From positions 1 through 57,341 of the forward strand of contig CAZDLB010000001.1 of assembly GCA_964505995.1 (NCBI GenBank): a DNA stretch of 57,341 bases, given 5' to 3'. A model generated the notes under the pieces. It ran no database searches, was not told the DNA's origin, and saw only the letters and a list, made by a program, of their open reading frames with translations. This document shows, in pieces, positions 41,149 through 49,644 of this stretch. A program made the position numbers and the translations under genes. Numbering within the stretch: the first letter of the stretch is position 1; each line of letters begins with the position of its first letter. The stretch comes from JAJRVH01 sp964505995. Its GTDB lineage: Bacteria; Pseudomonadota; Zetaproteobacteria; Mariprofundales; Mariprofundaceae.

Positions 41149-41960
41149 TGCGTGTGGCCTGCATCCAGCTCAATTCCCAGGCCTCGATCGAGGACAATCT
41201 CCAGGTTGCCGCCAGTCTTCTTGCCGAGGCGGCCCGGGCCGGCTGTGATCTGGCCGTGCTGCCGGAAAACTTTTCCCTGATGACGGCCGACGATGGCGAC
41301 CGGCTCAGGGCGGCCGAGCGGGAGGAGGACTCGCGGATTCTGGATTTTCTGCGGCAGCAGGCCAGCGGGAAGGGCCTGGCGATCATCGGCGGCTCCACTC
41401 CGCTGAGCGCTGAGGTTCCCGGAAAGATGCGCAATGCCTGCGCGGTGTTCGATGCCGATGGAAGGAAGCTTGGGGTTTATGACAAGATACACCTCTTCGA
41501 TGTCGATCTTGAGGGAGAACGATACCGGGAATCGGCCACGGTCGTGCCTGGGGACGAGCCGAAAACCGTGCAGATCGGGGACTGGAGGGTCGGGCTTTCG
41601 ATCTGCTATGACCTGCGCTTTCCCGAGCTGTTTCGCTGCTATGCCGGCCGTGGCGGCAGCGAGGGAGTGGATGCGATCAGTGTCGTGGCTGCCTTTACCG
41701 TCCCCACCGGCAGGGCCCACTGGCGCACGCTGCTGGCCGCCCGGGCCATCGAGAATCAGTGCTATGTCTTCGCGGCCGCCCAGTGGGGCGAGCATGATGG
41801 CGGCCGGAAAACCTGGGGGCATTCGATGATCATCGATCCCTGGGGTGAGGTCATCGCGGAGATCCCTGAGGGCGTGGGGCTGACGATGGCCGAGGTATCG
41901 CATTCTCAGATCCGTTCGGTGCGCCGTCGCCTGCCGGCGCTGAGCCATCGGGTCCTCTAG
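41148..41960 (+). CDS. Nitrilase-superfamily amidase (Nit1-like, deaminated glutathione amidase)
   Basis: 270-residue carbon-nitrogen hydrolase with the full triad Glu40 (VLPENF), Lys113 (YDKIHLFD) and Cys153 (SICYDLRFPEL). The last pattern and the short length fit the Nit1/YbeM group, which repairs deaminated glutathione; omega-amidase is the alternative. It shares one base with the protease gene. Cytoplasmic. Confidence 0.9.
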   Translation: MRVACIQLNSQASIEDNLQVAASLLAEAARAGCDLAVLPENFSLMTADDGDRLRAAEREEDSRILDFLRQQASGKGLAIIGGSTPLSAEVPGKMRNACAVFDADGRKLGVYDKIHLFDVDLEGERYRESATVVPGDEPKTVQIGDWRVGLSICYDLRFPELFRCYAGRGGSEGVDAISVVAAFTVPTGRAHWRTLLAARAIENQCYVFAAAQWGEHDGGRKTWGHSMIIDPWGEVIAEIPEGVGLTMAEVSHSQIRSVRRRLPALSHRVL

Positions 41961-41970
41961 GGGAGGGTGG

Positions 41971-42420
41971 ATGAATTCAACGAATGCACCGTCGCGCCAG
42001 CAGCTTCGCGCTCACCGGCAGGTCTTCTGGGATGCCTGGCAGAAGGCGCAGGCCGGACTTCCCTTGAATGCGCTGGAGGTGCGCATCGCCCGGGTCATCG
42101 AGCAGCACCCGGAATACCATCACTATTTCGATGACATGGAGCGTTTCCTGGAGCGCGATTTCCAGGTGGACGACGGCATGAACCCGTACCTGCATCTGTC
42201 CCTGCATCTGGCGCTGGAGGAGCAGATCGCCACCCGGCATCCGCCGGAGGCGGCAAGGGCTCTGGAGCACCTGATGACCGCGATGGGACTGGATCGGCAT
42301 CAGGCCATGCACCGGCTGCTCGAGATTCTGGCGGAAACCGTCTATTTCGCGCAGCGGCGGGGCGGGGAGCCGGATGTGGAGGCCTATGCCCGGCAGCTCA
42401 GGGCTCTGGTGAGGCCATGA
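41971..42420 (+). CDS. DUF1841-family protein
   Basis: 149 residues. Matches DUF1841, a short helical family of beta- and gammaproteobacteria: RQVFWDAWQKAQAGLPLNALE, VIEQHPEYHHYFDD and NPYLHLSLHLALEEQI, with HEExx-like spacing of His residues but no proven metal site. It follows the nitrilase by 10 bases behind GGGAGGG and overlaps the next gene by 4 bases. No function is established. Confidence 0.82.
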   Translation: MNSTNAPSRQQLRAHRQVFWDAWQKAQAGLPLNALEVRIARVIEQHPEYHHYFDDMERFLERDFQVDDGMNPYLHLSLHLALEEQIATRHPPEAARALEHLMTAMGLDRHQAMHRLLEILAETVYFAQRRGGEPDVEAYARQLRALVRP

Positions 42421-42770
42421 TCCGCAATCTTCTTGTGGCGTTGCTGTTCTTCTTCGGCCCGGCGCTTCTGATGTTCATGCTGCGCAATATTGTGCTGCTG
42501 ATGCGGCTGCGGCTGCGCTCCCGCCAGCCGGATGTCATCGATGTCACGCCCGTCGGCGAACGGCGCGCGCCGGTCTGGTTCTATGTCCTGGCGGGCATCG
42601 TCGGGCTGGCAGCGGCCATCGCGGCATTTCTGTATCTCCAGAATCACACCCCGCGCGAAAGCCGCATCTATGTGCCGGCGCATGTCGGGGAGGACGGGCG
42701 CATCGTGCCGGGGCACTGGATCGACAAGCCCGATGAGGCGTCTTCATCGGCCGATGCTGCCGGCCGGTGA
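42417..42770 (+). CDS. Small two-helix membrane protein, DUF6111-like
   Basis: 117 residues with two hydrophobic helices (about 5-27 and 52-72) separated by a basic loop (RLRLRSRQ), and a C-terminal tail with YVPAHVGEDGRIVPGHW. The tail and layout resemble DUF6111 proteins, which I know mainly from alphaproteobacteria; the match is from memory and tentative. It begins in the DUF1841 stop and ends 4 bases before the convergent zinc-ribbon gene. Confidence 0.6.
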   Translation: MIRNLLVALLFFFGPALLMFMLRNIVLLMRLRLRSRQPDVIDVTPVGERRAPVWFYVLAGIVGLAAAIAAFLYLQNHTPRESRIYVPAHVGEDGRIVPGHWIDKPDEASSSADAAGR

Positions 42771-42774
42771 AGGC

Positions 42775-42924
42775 TCAGACCTTGAAGCTCTGGGTCTTGT
42801 CCATGTCCACCGGCTTGTTCTTGGGGCGTACATTCGTGCCGCACTTGGGGCATTCGTACAGATCCGATTCCTCGGCGGTGAACTTCTCCTGGCATCGGGG
42901 GCAGGTGATTTTGACCTTGCTCAT
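42775..42924 (-). CDS. 49-residue zinc-ribbon protein
   Basis: Tiny protein with two C-x2-C knuckles (Cys8, Cys11, Cys25, Cys28), starting MSKVKITCPRCQEKF and ending with a short basic tail (RPKNKP). Start at 42924 is supported by AGGAG seven bases upstream. It resembles FmdB/zf-TFIIB-like regulatory ribbons but has no recognised family name. It lies between the DUF6111-like gene (convergent) and the AddB-like gene (divergent, 50 bases away). Confidence 0.7.
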   Translation of the reverse strand: MSKVKITCPRCQEKFTAEESDLYECPKCGTNVRPKNKPVDMDKTQSFKV

Positions 42925-42974
42925 GGCGACTCCTGTTGCAACGCTTGGCGATGACACCCCTTATTGAAGGCCGA

Positions 42975-45668
42975 ATGACGGACGAAATCAAGTTCCAATC
43001 CCCCGAAACGTCATGGGACGGCGTGCTGACGCCGGAGCAGGCGTCGGCGGCCCTGCAGCAGGGCGCGCTGATGCTGTGCGGGCGAATGGGGCTGGTTGCG
43101 GACTGGCAGGCGCGCATGCTGCGGATGCAGGGTGCTTCCGTAGCCGAAACGCCGCCGGTGCGCCTCTGGGGTCAGTGGCTGGAGCAGCTGGCCCTGGAAG
43201 ATGCAGGGATGCCCCTGCCGCTGACGCCTCTGCAGGAAGCCGCGCTATGGCAGGCGGTGATCCGCGAGGATCTGCAGCAATCCACGGCGAATGGCCCGAT
43301 GCGCGAGCATGGCGCCCGGGCTCTGGCCCGCGAGGCCATGCGCGCCTATCGGCTGCTGGCCGAATACCGGATCGAGCCGCAGGCGCTGGCCGGCAGCGCC
43401 GAAGCCGAGGCCTTTGCGCGCTGGATCGCCGGGGTTCAGGCAAGGCTAAGGGAGTGGCAGGGTCGCTGTCTGAGGGCCGATCTGGGCCGGCTGCTTCCGT
43501 CGCGTCTGAACAAGGCTTCTGGCCTGGACCTGCCATCCATGCTGCTGCTCGACGAGGCCGAGCAGCCTGTTCCGCTGCAGCTTTCCCTGATCGAGGCCAT
43601 GCGCCGCCAGGGCTGCCGTGTTTTCCGCATCCGGGATGATTCGGGATGCCAGGCAGTGATGCGCCTGACGAGCTGCCGGGATGAGCGGCAGGAGATCGAA
43701 TGGGCCGTTGAACGGGTTCGACAGATCCTTCATCAGCGGCCTGATGCCCGCATCGGTCTGGTTCATGCCCGGAGCATGCAGCCGCCGCTTCAGCGCAGGC
43801 TCGATGAGGCGCTCCTGCCCGATGCCCTGAGCGCCCTTGCGACGGGGCACCGCTCCGTTAGCACCCGGCCGCTCCCGTTGATCGAGGCGCCGATGGTGGC
43901 GCAGCTGTTCGGCCTGCTCGAGCTGGTCGGCCGCCCGCAGCTTGAGCGCAAACAGGTATCCACGCTGCTGCGTCTGCCCTGGCTTGCCGGCTTTCACGAG
44001 GAAGGTGAATCGCGGTTGCGACTGGACCTGCTGCTCAGGCGGCGCAATCGCCATCGCATCTCGCTTGCGGCGCTGCAACGCATGCCGGAAGTCCGGACCA
44101 TGCCGTGGCTGCAATCGGTTCTGCAGGCGATCGAACGTTTCGAGCACAGGCCGCTGGCCCCGGCGCAGTGGGTGGAGCGTGTTTCCGCGCTGCTGGAGAA
44201 AACCGGTTTCGTCCGGGCAGATGGCGGCGATGCGACGCGGACCGATATCGAGATCCGCCAGGTCAATGCGATGCGCGAACTGCTGGCTTCGATGGTGGCG
44301 CTGGAGGCACTGGACCCTCGGATGCGGTGGCCGGAGTTCCTGGCCCAGATGAAGGCCGCTGCCGGCGGATATCCGCTGAGCATGAGGCCACGCCAGCCTC
44401 ACATCGAGCTGCTTGAGCTCGACGAGGCTCCGGGGCGGCGTTTCGATGTGCTGTTGATGCTTGGCATGGATGAAGAAACGCTGCCTGCGAGCGTGCGACC
44501 GCTGGCGCTGATACCGGTGCATCTGCAACGGAGCCGGCGCATGCCGTACTGCGATGCCCAATGGTGCATGGATCATGCCCGCATGCTGCTGCACACGCTG
44601 AGCCGGCGCTGTGGGGAAATCCATTTCAGCTATGCCCGGCTGCGGCAGGAGCAGGAAATGGCCTGCTCGCCCGTGCTGCCCGCTGATTGCCTGGAGGAGT
44701 CCTTCGAGCCGGCCGCGTCCGACCCTGGGGTGGCCGATGCCCTGGAGGCCTACGATGAAGCCCGGGCCTGGCCTGTGTCGGAGACGGAGAATCCGCGTGG
44801 CGGGACGGCGATGCTCGCTGATCAGGCCAACTGCCCGTTCCGTGCCTTTGCGCGCCATCGGCTGGCGCTTATTGAGCCGGATGAGACACGGCCGGGCATC
44901 GATCCGGCCTCCAGGGGTTCGCTGATGCATGCGGCACTGGAGTTTGTCTGGCGACATCTTCGCGGCAGCGCCGGCTTCGAACGCTTCAGCGAGGCGGAGA
45001 TCGATGCGCTGATCGGCGATGCCGTCGAGCATGCCTGGAGCACGCGGCCAAAGGCGGTGCCGGAGGATGGCCGCGAACTGGAATGCCGGCGCATGCGGGA
45101 GCTTCTGCGGCAATGGCTGGCGCTTGAGCGACGGCGGCCGGAGTTCATCGTCGAAGCCACCGAAGCGCCCCTTTCCCTGCAACTGCCCGAAGCGTCGTCC
45201 GGCCGCCGGCTGACGATCCGTTTGCGCGCCGACCGCATCGACCGGCTTGCGGGCGGGCAACGGCTGGTGCTGGATTACAAGACCGGGATGAAGCAGAGCG
45301 CATCCACATGGACCGGGGAGCGGCCGGAGGCGCCGCAGCTGCCGCTGTATGCCCTCGCCGCAGGGCTGGGGGAGGGCGACGGGGTCTGTTTTGCGCGCGT
45401 GCGCGCAGGCGACCTGGGTTTCGAGGGCCTGAGTGATTCGCAGCTTGATATCCCCGGGATTCAGCCCTGCGATGGCAAGTCGGGCCGGCCTTCCTCCTGG
45501 AGTGGGCTGCTGCAGGACTGGCGGCAGGCGATGGACCGGCTGGCGGCGGAGTTCATCGATGGCGAGAATCGCGTGCAGCCGCTGTCCACGGATGCCTGCC
45601 GCTACTGCGGCCTGGAGGCCGTCTGCCGCATTGACGAGCTTGGCCATCCCTCCGGAGAACGGACATGA
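42975..45668 (+). CDS. AddB-like PD-(D/E)XK nuclease / DNA repair protein (TIGR03623 type)
   Basis: 897 residues. The C-terminal nuclease has LVLDYKTG (Asp767, Lys769) and four Cys that would hold a 4Fe-4S cluster: Cys620 (CPFRAF), Cys875, Cys878 and Cys884 (CRYCGLEAVC). This is the arrangement known from AddB. The N-terminal half is a degenerate helicase-like region without a clear Walker A. The partner downstream is a UvrD-type helicase-nuclease, so the pair resembles AddAB and would process double-strand breaks. The ATG at 42975 follows GAAGG; TTG at 42936 is an alternative. It overlaps the helicase gene by 4 bases. Confidence 0.87.
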   Translation: MTDEIKFQSPETSWDGVLTPEQASAALQQGALMLCGRMGLVADWQARMLRMQGASVAETPPVRLWGQWLEQLALEDAGMPLPLTPLQEAALWQAVIREDLQQSTANGPMREHGARALAREAMRAYRLLAEYRIEPQALAGSAEAEAFARWIAGVQARLREWQGRCLRADLGRLLPSRLNKASGLDLPSMLLLDEAEQPVPLQLSLIEAMRRQGCRVFRIRDDSGCQAVMRLTSCRDERQEIEWAVERVRQILHQRPDARIGLVHARSMQPPLQRRLDEALLPDALSALATGHRSVSTRPLPLIEAPMVAQLFGLLELVGRPQLERKQVSTLLRLPWLAGFHEEGESRLRLDLLLRRRNRHRISLAALQRMPEVRTMPWLQSVLQAIERFEHRPLAPAQWVERVSALLEKTGFVRADGGDATRTDIEIRQVNAMRELLASMVALEALDPRMRWPEFLAQMKAAAGGYPLSMRPRQPHIELLELDEAPGRRFDVLLMLGMDEETLPASVRPLALIPVHLQRSRRMPYCDAQWCMDHARMLLHTLSRRCGEIHFSYARLRQEQEMACSPVLPADCLEESFEPAASDPGVADALEAYDEARAWPVSETENPRGGTAMLADQANCPFRAFARHRLALIEPDETRPGIDPASRGSLMHAALEFVWRHLRGSAGFERFSEAEIDALIGDAVEHAWSTRPKAVPEDGRELECRRMRELLRQWLALERRRPEFIVEATEAPLSLQLPEASSGRRLTIRLRADRIDRLAGGQRLVLDYKTGMKQSASTWTGERPEAPQLPLYALAAGLGEGDGVCFARVRAGDLGFEGLSDSQLDIPGIQPCDGKSGRPSSWSGLLQDWRQAMDRLAAEFIDGENRVQPLSTDACRYCGLEAVCRIDELGHPSGERT

Positions 45669-48600
45669 GCCGTCCGGTCCGGCTTCAGGCCCGCGATCCG
45701 GCGATTTCCTGCCTCGTGCAGGCACCGGCCGGATCCGGCAAGACCGAGCTGCTGACGCAGCGGATTCTGGCCCTGCTGGCCATCGTCGACGAGCCCGAGG
45801 AGATCCTGGCCCTGACCTTTACGCGCAAGGCGGCCGCGGAGATGCGGCGGCGTGTCATGGATGCGCTCGGCATGCCCCGTCCCGAAGGCGGCGATGCGTC
45901 CTCCCACCGGCTGGAAACCTGGGCGCTGGCCCAGCGGGCTCTGGAACGATCCGCGGAAAAAGGCTGGGATCTGCCGCTGAATCCGTCGCGGCTGCGGATC
46001 ATGACACTCGACAGCCTCTGCCATGCGCTGGCCGCGCAGTTGCCGTTGCTCAGCGGACTGGGACAGGTGCCGACGCCGATGGATGCGCCACAGGGCGCCT
46101 ATCTCGAGGCGGCCGAGGCGGCGCTTGAGCATTGTCGGCGCCACGATCCCGAGGCTGCCGCTTCGGTGCTGCTGCACCTTGATCACGACAGCGCGGTCTG
46201 CATTCGCCTGCTGGCCGACATGCTCGGGCGGCGCGAGCAGTGGCTGGGCGAGATCGCCCGCCATGGACGTGACATGCCGGCGCTGCGTCGGGAACAGGAA
46301 GAACACGCGAGCCTGCTGATGACCTCGATGCTGGCCCAGGCGGATGCGCTGATGCCCGATGCGGTGCGCGACCGGCTGCCGGAGCTGATGCGCTATGCCG
46401 CAGCCCAGCTCGGGGGCGAAGAAGGGGAGGATATCGCTCTGAATGGCTGGCCTGCGGTTTCGATCGCGTGTCTGCCCCAATGGAAGACGATCGCGGACTT
46501 TCTGCTGACGCAGAAGGGTGAGCTTCGGCGCAGCATCAACAAAAACCATGGCTTTCCGTCGGGCCCGGAACATGCGGATGCCAAGCAGGCCATGCTCGAT
46601 CTGCTGGCAATGATGCGCGAGGTGGATGGTCTTGAGGAGGCGCTGCGTCAGGTTGCTCAGCTGCCGGATTCGCCGAGAATGGATGAAGGGCAGTGGCAGG
46701 TGATCTGCAGCCTGTTCCGCCTGCTGCTGCTGGCCAATCAGGAACTGGTCACGGCCTTTGCCCGCAATGGCGAGGCCGACTTTACCGAGATCGCGCTGCG
46801 CGCGCTCGATGCGCTCGGGGCCTATGATGCCTCACCGGGCGAACTGCTGCTGCGAATGGATTATCGTATCCGGCATATCCTGGTCGATGAATTCCAGGAT
46901 ACCTCGCTTATGCAGATGCGGCTGCTGCAATGCCTGACCTCGGGCTGGCAGGAGGGGGATGGCATGCATCGCACGCTCTTTCTGGTCGGCGATCCGATGC
47001 AGTCGATCTATCGCTTCCGCAAGGCCGAGGTTGCGCTGTTCATGCAGGCCGCGGCCAACGAGGCCGGCCTGCCGCCACTGGAACCGTTGATGCTGGAGCG
47101 CAATTTCCGTTCATCGCCGGCCATTGTGGACTGGGTCAACCGGGCGTTTGCGCGCATCTTTCCGGCCCGGGAGGATCCGCTGGCCGGGGCAGTGGCCCAT
47201 GCCCGCGCGACGGCGGCTCTGCAGCATGATGGCGTCGTCGAGCTGAATCTGATGCATGGGGATGATCCGGAGCTTGAGGCGACATGCATCGTCGAGCTGA
47301 TTCAACGCGAGCTTGAGGCGCGTTCCGCAGATGCGCCCCGCATCGGGGTGCTGGCGCGCTCGCGCAAACATCTGCAACATCTGATGCCGGCGCTGGATCG
47401 GGTCGGGATTGCGTATCGCGCCGTTCAGATTCAGGGGCTCGGACAACGCCCCGAGATCCGGCTTCTGCGCGCGTTGCTGCGGGCGCTGAGCCACCCTTTG
47501 GATCGCGTGGCCTGGGCGGCGCTGCTGAAGGCCCCATGCTGCGGTCTGGAGCATCGGGACCTGCATGCGCTGCTGGCCGAGGAGGATGGGGCCGATGCCC
47601 CGCCGGTCTGGTCACGCATGCACGATGAGCAGCGCCTGGGGCGGCTGCCGGCGGAGAGCAGGGCGCGCGTACTCTTTCTGCGCGAGGCGCTCAGGCCCGG
47701 CGTCGAGCTGTTTTCACGGGTTCCGCTTCGCCCGCTGCTGGCATCGGTCTGGCAGCGCTTGCACATGCCCGAACTGCTGGACGCCCAGGCGCGGGAGAAT
47801 GTTGGCACGGTGCTGGATCTCGTCGAGTCGCTGGAGCAGGGAGGCCTGGTCGATCTGCAGGAGCTGGATCGCCGGCTGGAGGATCTGCACGCCGCCGCCG
47901 ATGCCTCGCCGCAGGCAGCACGGGTCGAGCTGATGACGATGCATGGCGCCAAGGGGCTGCAATGGGATGTCGTGATCCTGCCGGGACTTGGGCGCACGGG
48001 TCAGAAGACCGACTCGCCCCTGATCGCCTTCACCGAGGTGCCGATGCAGGGAAGTGCGCTGCCGCTGATGGCCGCCCGGCCGCGCATGCGGGACGAGGAT
48101 GCGTTCTATTCGCTGGTTCAGGGCTTCGAGCGGCAGAAGGATGAGCAGGAGCTGCGACGCCTGCTGTATGTGGCCTGCACGCGCGCGAAGACCCGGCTGT
48201 ACCTGTTCGGGCATGTGTCGGAAACGAAGGGCGAGGCCGCGAAAGGTTCGCTGCTGCAGCTGATCCTGGAAGCCGATGAACAGGCCTTCGGCGCGAAGCT
48301 TCGTCAGCTTGGGGCCGGAGCCGGGCGCATCGAAGGCGACAGCCCGCCGGCGCGGCCGACGCGCGTTCGTGTCGTCCCGGCTGCACCGGAGGACATCCGG
48401 CCTGCGGCGACGGAGATCGAGTACAGCTGGGCCGGGCCCGAGGCTGCCCCGGTCGGCACGGCCGTGCATGCCGCGTTGCAGCTGCTGGCCGAGCGCGGAA
48501 GGGATGACGTCGAGCCCGCCGTCATCCGGGACTGGATTCGCCGCCGCCTCGTCCATCTGGGGCTGTCCGGCGAGCTTCTTTCCCGTTCGGTGGACAAGGC

Positions 48601-48964
48601 CATGCAGGCCGTTGAAGTTGCGCTGGGCAGTCGGGTTGGACGCTGGATTCTGGATGTGCATGCAGATTCGCATTGCGAATGGCCGCTCAGCGACCTTGGA
48701 GGGGGGGAGCTGGTGAATCGCGTGATCGACCGCAGCTTTGTTGATGAACAGGCGCGCTGGATCATCGATTACAAGACCTCCTCCCATGAGGGTGGCGATA
48801 TCGAAGGCTTTCTTGTCAGCGAGCTGGCCCGCTATCGTCCGCAGCTGGAGGGCTATGCGAAGCTTCTGCGCCGGCTGGAGCCGGAGCGTCCGATCCGTGC
48901 GGCGATCTACTTCCCGCTGCTCGATGCCCTGCGCGAGATCGAGGTTCCCGAGGACGATGCCTGA
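45665..48964 (+). CDS. AddA-like UvrD/Rep helicase with C-terminal nuclease
   Basis: 1099-residue superfamily 1 helicase: Walker A APAGSGKTE (20-28), LTFTRKAAAEM (motif Ia), DEFQDTS from Asp408 (motif II), FLVGDPMQSIYRFRKAE (motif III), LERNFRSS (motif IV), MTMHGAKGLQWDVV (motif V) and LLYVACTRAKTRLYL (motif VI). The C-terminal nuclease domain has IIDYKTSS (Asp1035, Lys1037) followed by QLEGYAKLL, as in AddA. Together with the upstream gene it forms a two-subunit, two-nuclease break-processing complex, presumably loading RecA encoded at 6.2 kb. RecBCD is not seen in the window. Confidence 0.92.
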   Translation: MSRPVRLQARDPAISCLVQAPAGSGKTELLTQRILALLAIVDEPEEILALTFTRKAAAEMRRRVMDALGMPRPEGGDASSHRLETWALAQRALERSAEKGWDLPLNPSRLRIMTLDSLCHALAAQLPLLSGLGQVPTPMDAPQGAYLEAAEAALEHCRRHDPEAAASVLLHLDHDSAVCIRLLADMLGRREQWLGEIARHGRDMPALRREQEEHASLLMTSMLAQADALMPDAVRDRLPELMRYAAAQLGGEEGEDIALNGWPAVSIACLPQWKTIADFLLTQKGELRRSINKNHGFPSGPEHADAKQAMLDLLAMMREVDGLEEALRQVAQLPDSPRMDEGQWQVICSLFRLLLLANQELVTAFARNGEADFTEIALRALDALGAYDASPGELLLRMDYRIRHILVDEFQDTSLMQMRLLQCLTSGWQEGDGMHRTLFLVGDPMQSIYRFRKAEVALFMQAAANEAGLPPLEPLMLERNFRSSPAIVDWVNRAFARIFPAREDPLAGAVAHARATAALQHDGVVELNLMHGDDPELEATCIVELIQRELEARSADAPRIGVLARSRKHLQHLMPALDRVGIAYRAVQIQGLGQRPEIRLLRALLRALSHPLDRVAWAALLKAPCCGLEHRDLHALLAEEDGADAPPVWSRMHDEQRLGRLPAESRARVLFLREALRPGVELFSRVPLRPLLASVWQRLHMPELLDAQARENVGTVLDLVESLEQGGLVDLQELDRRLEDLHAAADASPQAARVELMTMHGAKGLQWDVVILPGLGRTGQKTDSPLIAFTEVPMQGSALPLMAARPRMRDEDAFYSLVQGFERQKDEQELRRLLYVACTRAKTRLYLFGHVSETKGEAAKGSLLQLILEADEQAFGAKLRQLGAGAGRIEGDSPPARPTRVRVVPAAPEDIRPAATEIEYSWAGPEAAPVGTAVHAALQLLAERGRDDVEPAVIRDWIRRRLVHLGLSGELLSRSVDKAMQAVEVALGSRVGRWILDVHADSHCEWPLSDLGGGELVNRVIDRSFVDEQARWIIDYKTSSHEGGDIEGFLVSELARYRPQLEGYAKLLRRLEPERPIRAAIYFPLLDALREIEVPEDDA

Positions 48965-49014
48965 AGCGGCGGCGGCGCCATAACATTTTTCCTGCACGAA
49001 GGCAGAAAAACGGT

Positions 49015-49026
49015 TAGCTTTCGCCC
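49015..49026 (+). promoter_or_regulatory. Possible -10 element for leaderless ribE
   Basis: TAGCTT (49015-49020) followed by TCGCCC and the GTG start of ribE. No ribosome-binding site is present before the GTG. The -35 region at the expected distance is poor (CTGCAC). The pattern matches other leaderless starts here. Confidence 0.3.
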
Positions 49027-49644
49027 GTGTTTACCGGAATCATCCAGGATGTCGGCCGCATCGAGCGCATCGGGGCCGATGCGGATCAGGCCCATATGCT
49101 GTTCTCCACGCATCTGGATCTCTCGGGCTGGCAGCTTGGGGATTCCATCGCCGTGGATGGCTGCTGCCTGACGGTGACCGACATCGAAGCCGGCGCGTTT
49201 CGCGCCACGCTGTCGTCTGAAACGCTGAGGCTGACGGGCTTTGGCCGGGCCGAGGTTGGCCAGCCGGTGAATCTCGAGCCCGCCCTGCGTATCGGCGATG
49301 CGCTCGGCGGCCATTTCGTGACCGGGCATGTGGATGGCCAGTGCGAGCTGCGCGAGATCGAGGAGCTGTCCGGCCATCGCCGGATGCTTTTTCTGGCGCC
49401 AGGGTTGCTGGCCCGCTATATCGTCCGCAAGGGCTCGGTGGCCATCAACGGCGTGAGCCTGACGGTCAACGAGGTGCAGGCGAACCGCTTTACCGTGAAT
49501 CTGATCCCCCATACCCTGTCGCACACCAATCTGGGTGGGCTGAACGTCGGGGATCGGGCCAATCTGGAGACCGACCTGATGGGGCGCTATGTCGAGCGCC
49601 TGCTAGCGTGCGGGATCGAAGCATCTTCAACGGAGGAATCATGA
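49027..49644 (+). CDS. ribE: Riboflavin synthase, alpha subunit
   Basis: Dismutates 6,7-dimethyl-8-ribityllumazine to riboflavin; homotrimer. 205 residues with the internal lumazine-binding repeat: MFTGIIQDVGRIE, DSIAVDGCCLTVT and GGHFVTGHVDG in the first half, then a second copy with GSVAINGVSLTVNE and FTVNLIPHTLSHTN. Start GTG at 49027. The preceding 62 bases are too short for an FMN riboswitch and lack its conserved pieces. It overlaps ribBA by 4 bases. Confidence 0.96.
   Translation: MFTGIIQDVGRIERIGADADQAHMLFSTHLDLSGWQLGDSIAVDGCCLTVTDIEAGAFRATLSSETLRLTGFGRAEVGQPVNLEPALRIGDALGGHFVTGHVDGQCELREIEELSGHRRMLFLAPGLLARYIVRKGSVAINGVSLTVNEVQANRFTVNLIPHTLSHTNLGGLNVGDRANLETDLMGRYVERLLACGIEASSTEES

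Noticed and set aside
48986..49011. Possible hairpin TTTTTCCTGC...GCAGAAAAA upstream of ribE, considered as a terminator
   Set aside because: The stem is only four pairs plus a T/A extension, and it is not followed by a T tract on either strand, so it is not an intrinsic terminator.
48965..49026. FMN riboswitch before the riboflavin genes
   Set aside because: Only 62 bases are available and none of the conserved riboswitch pieces is visible.
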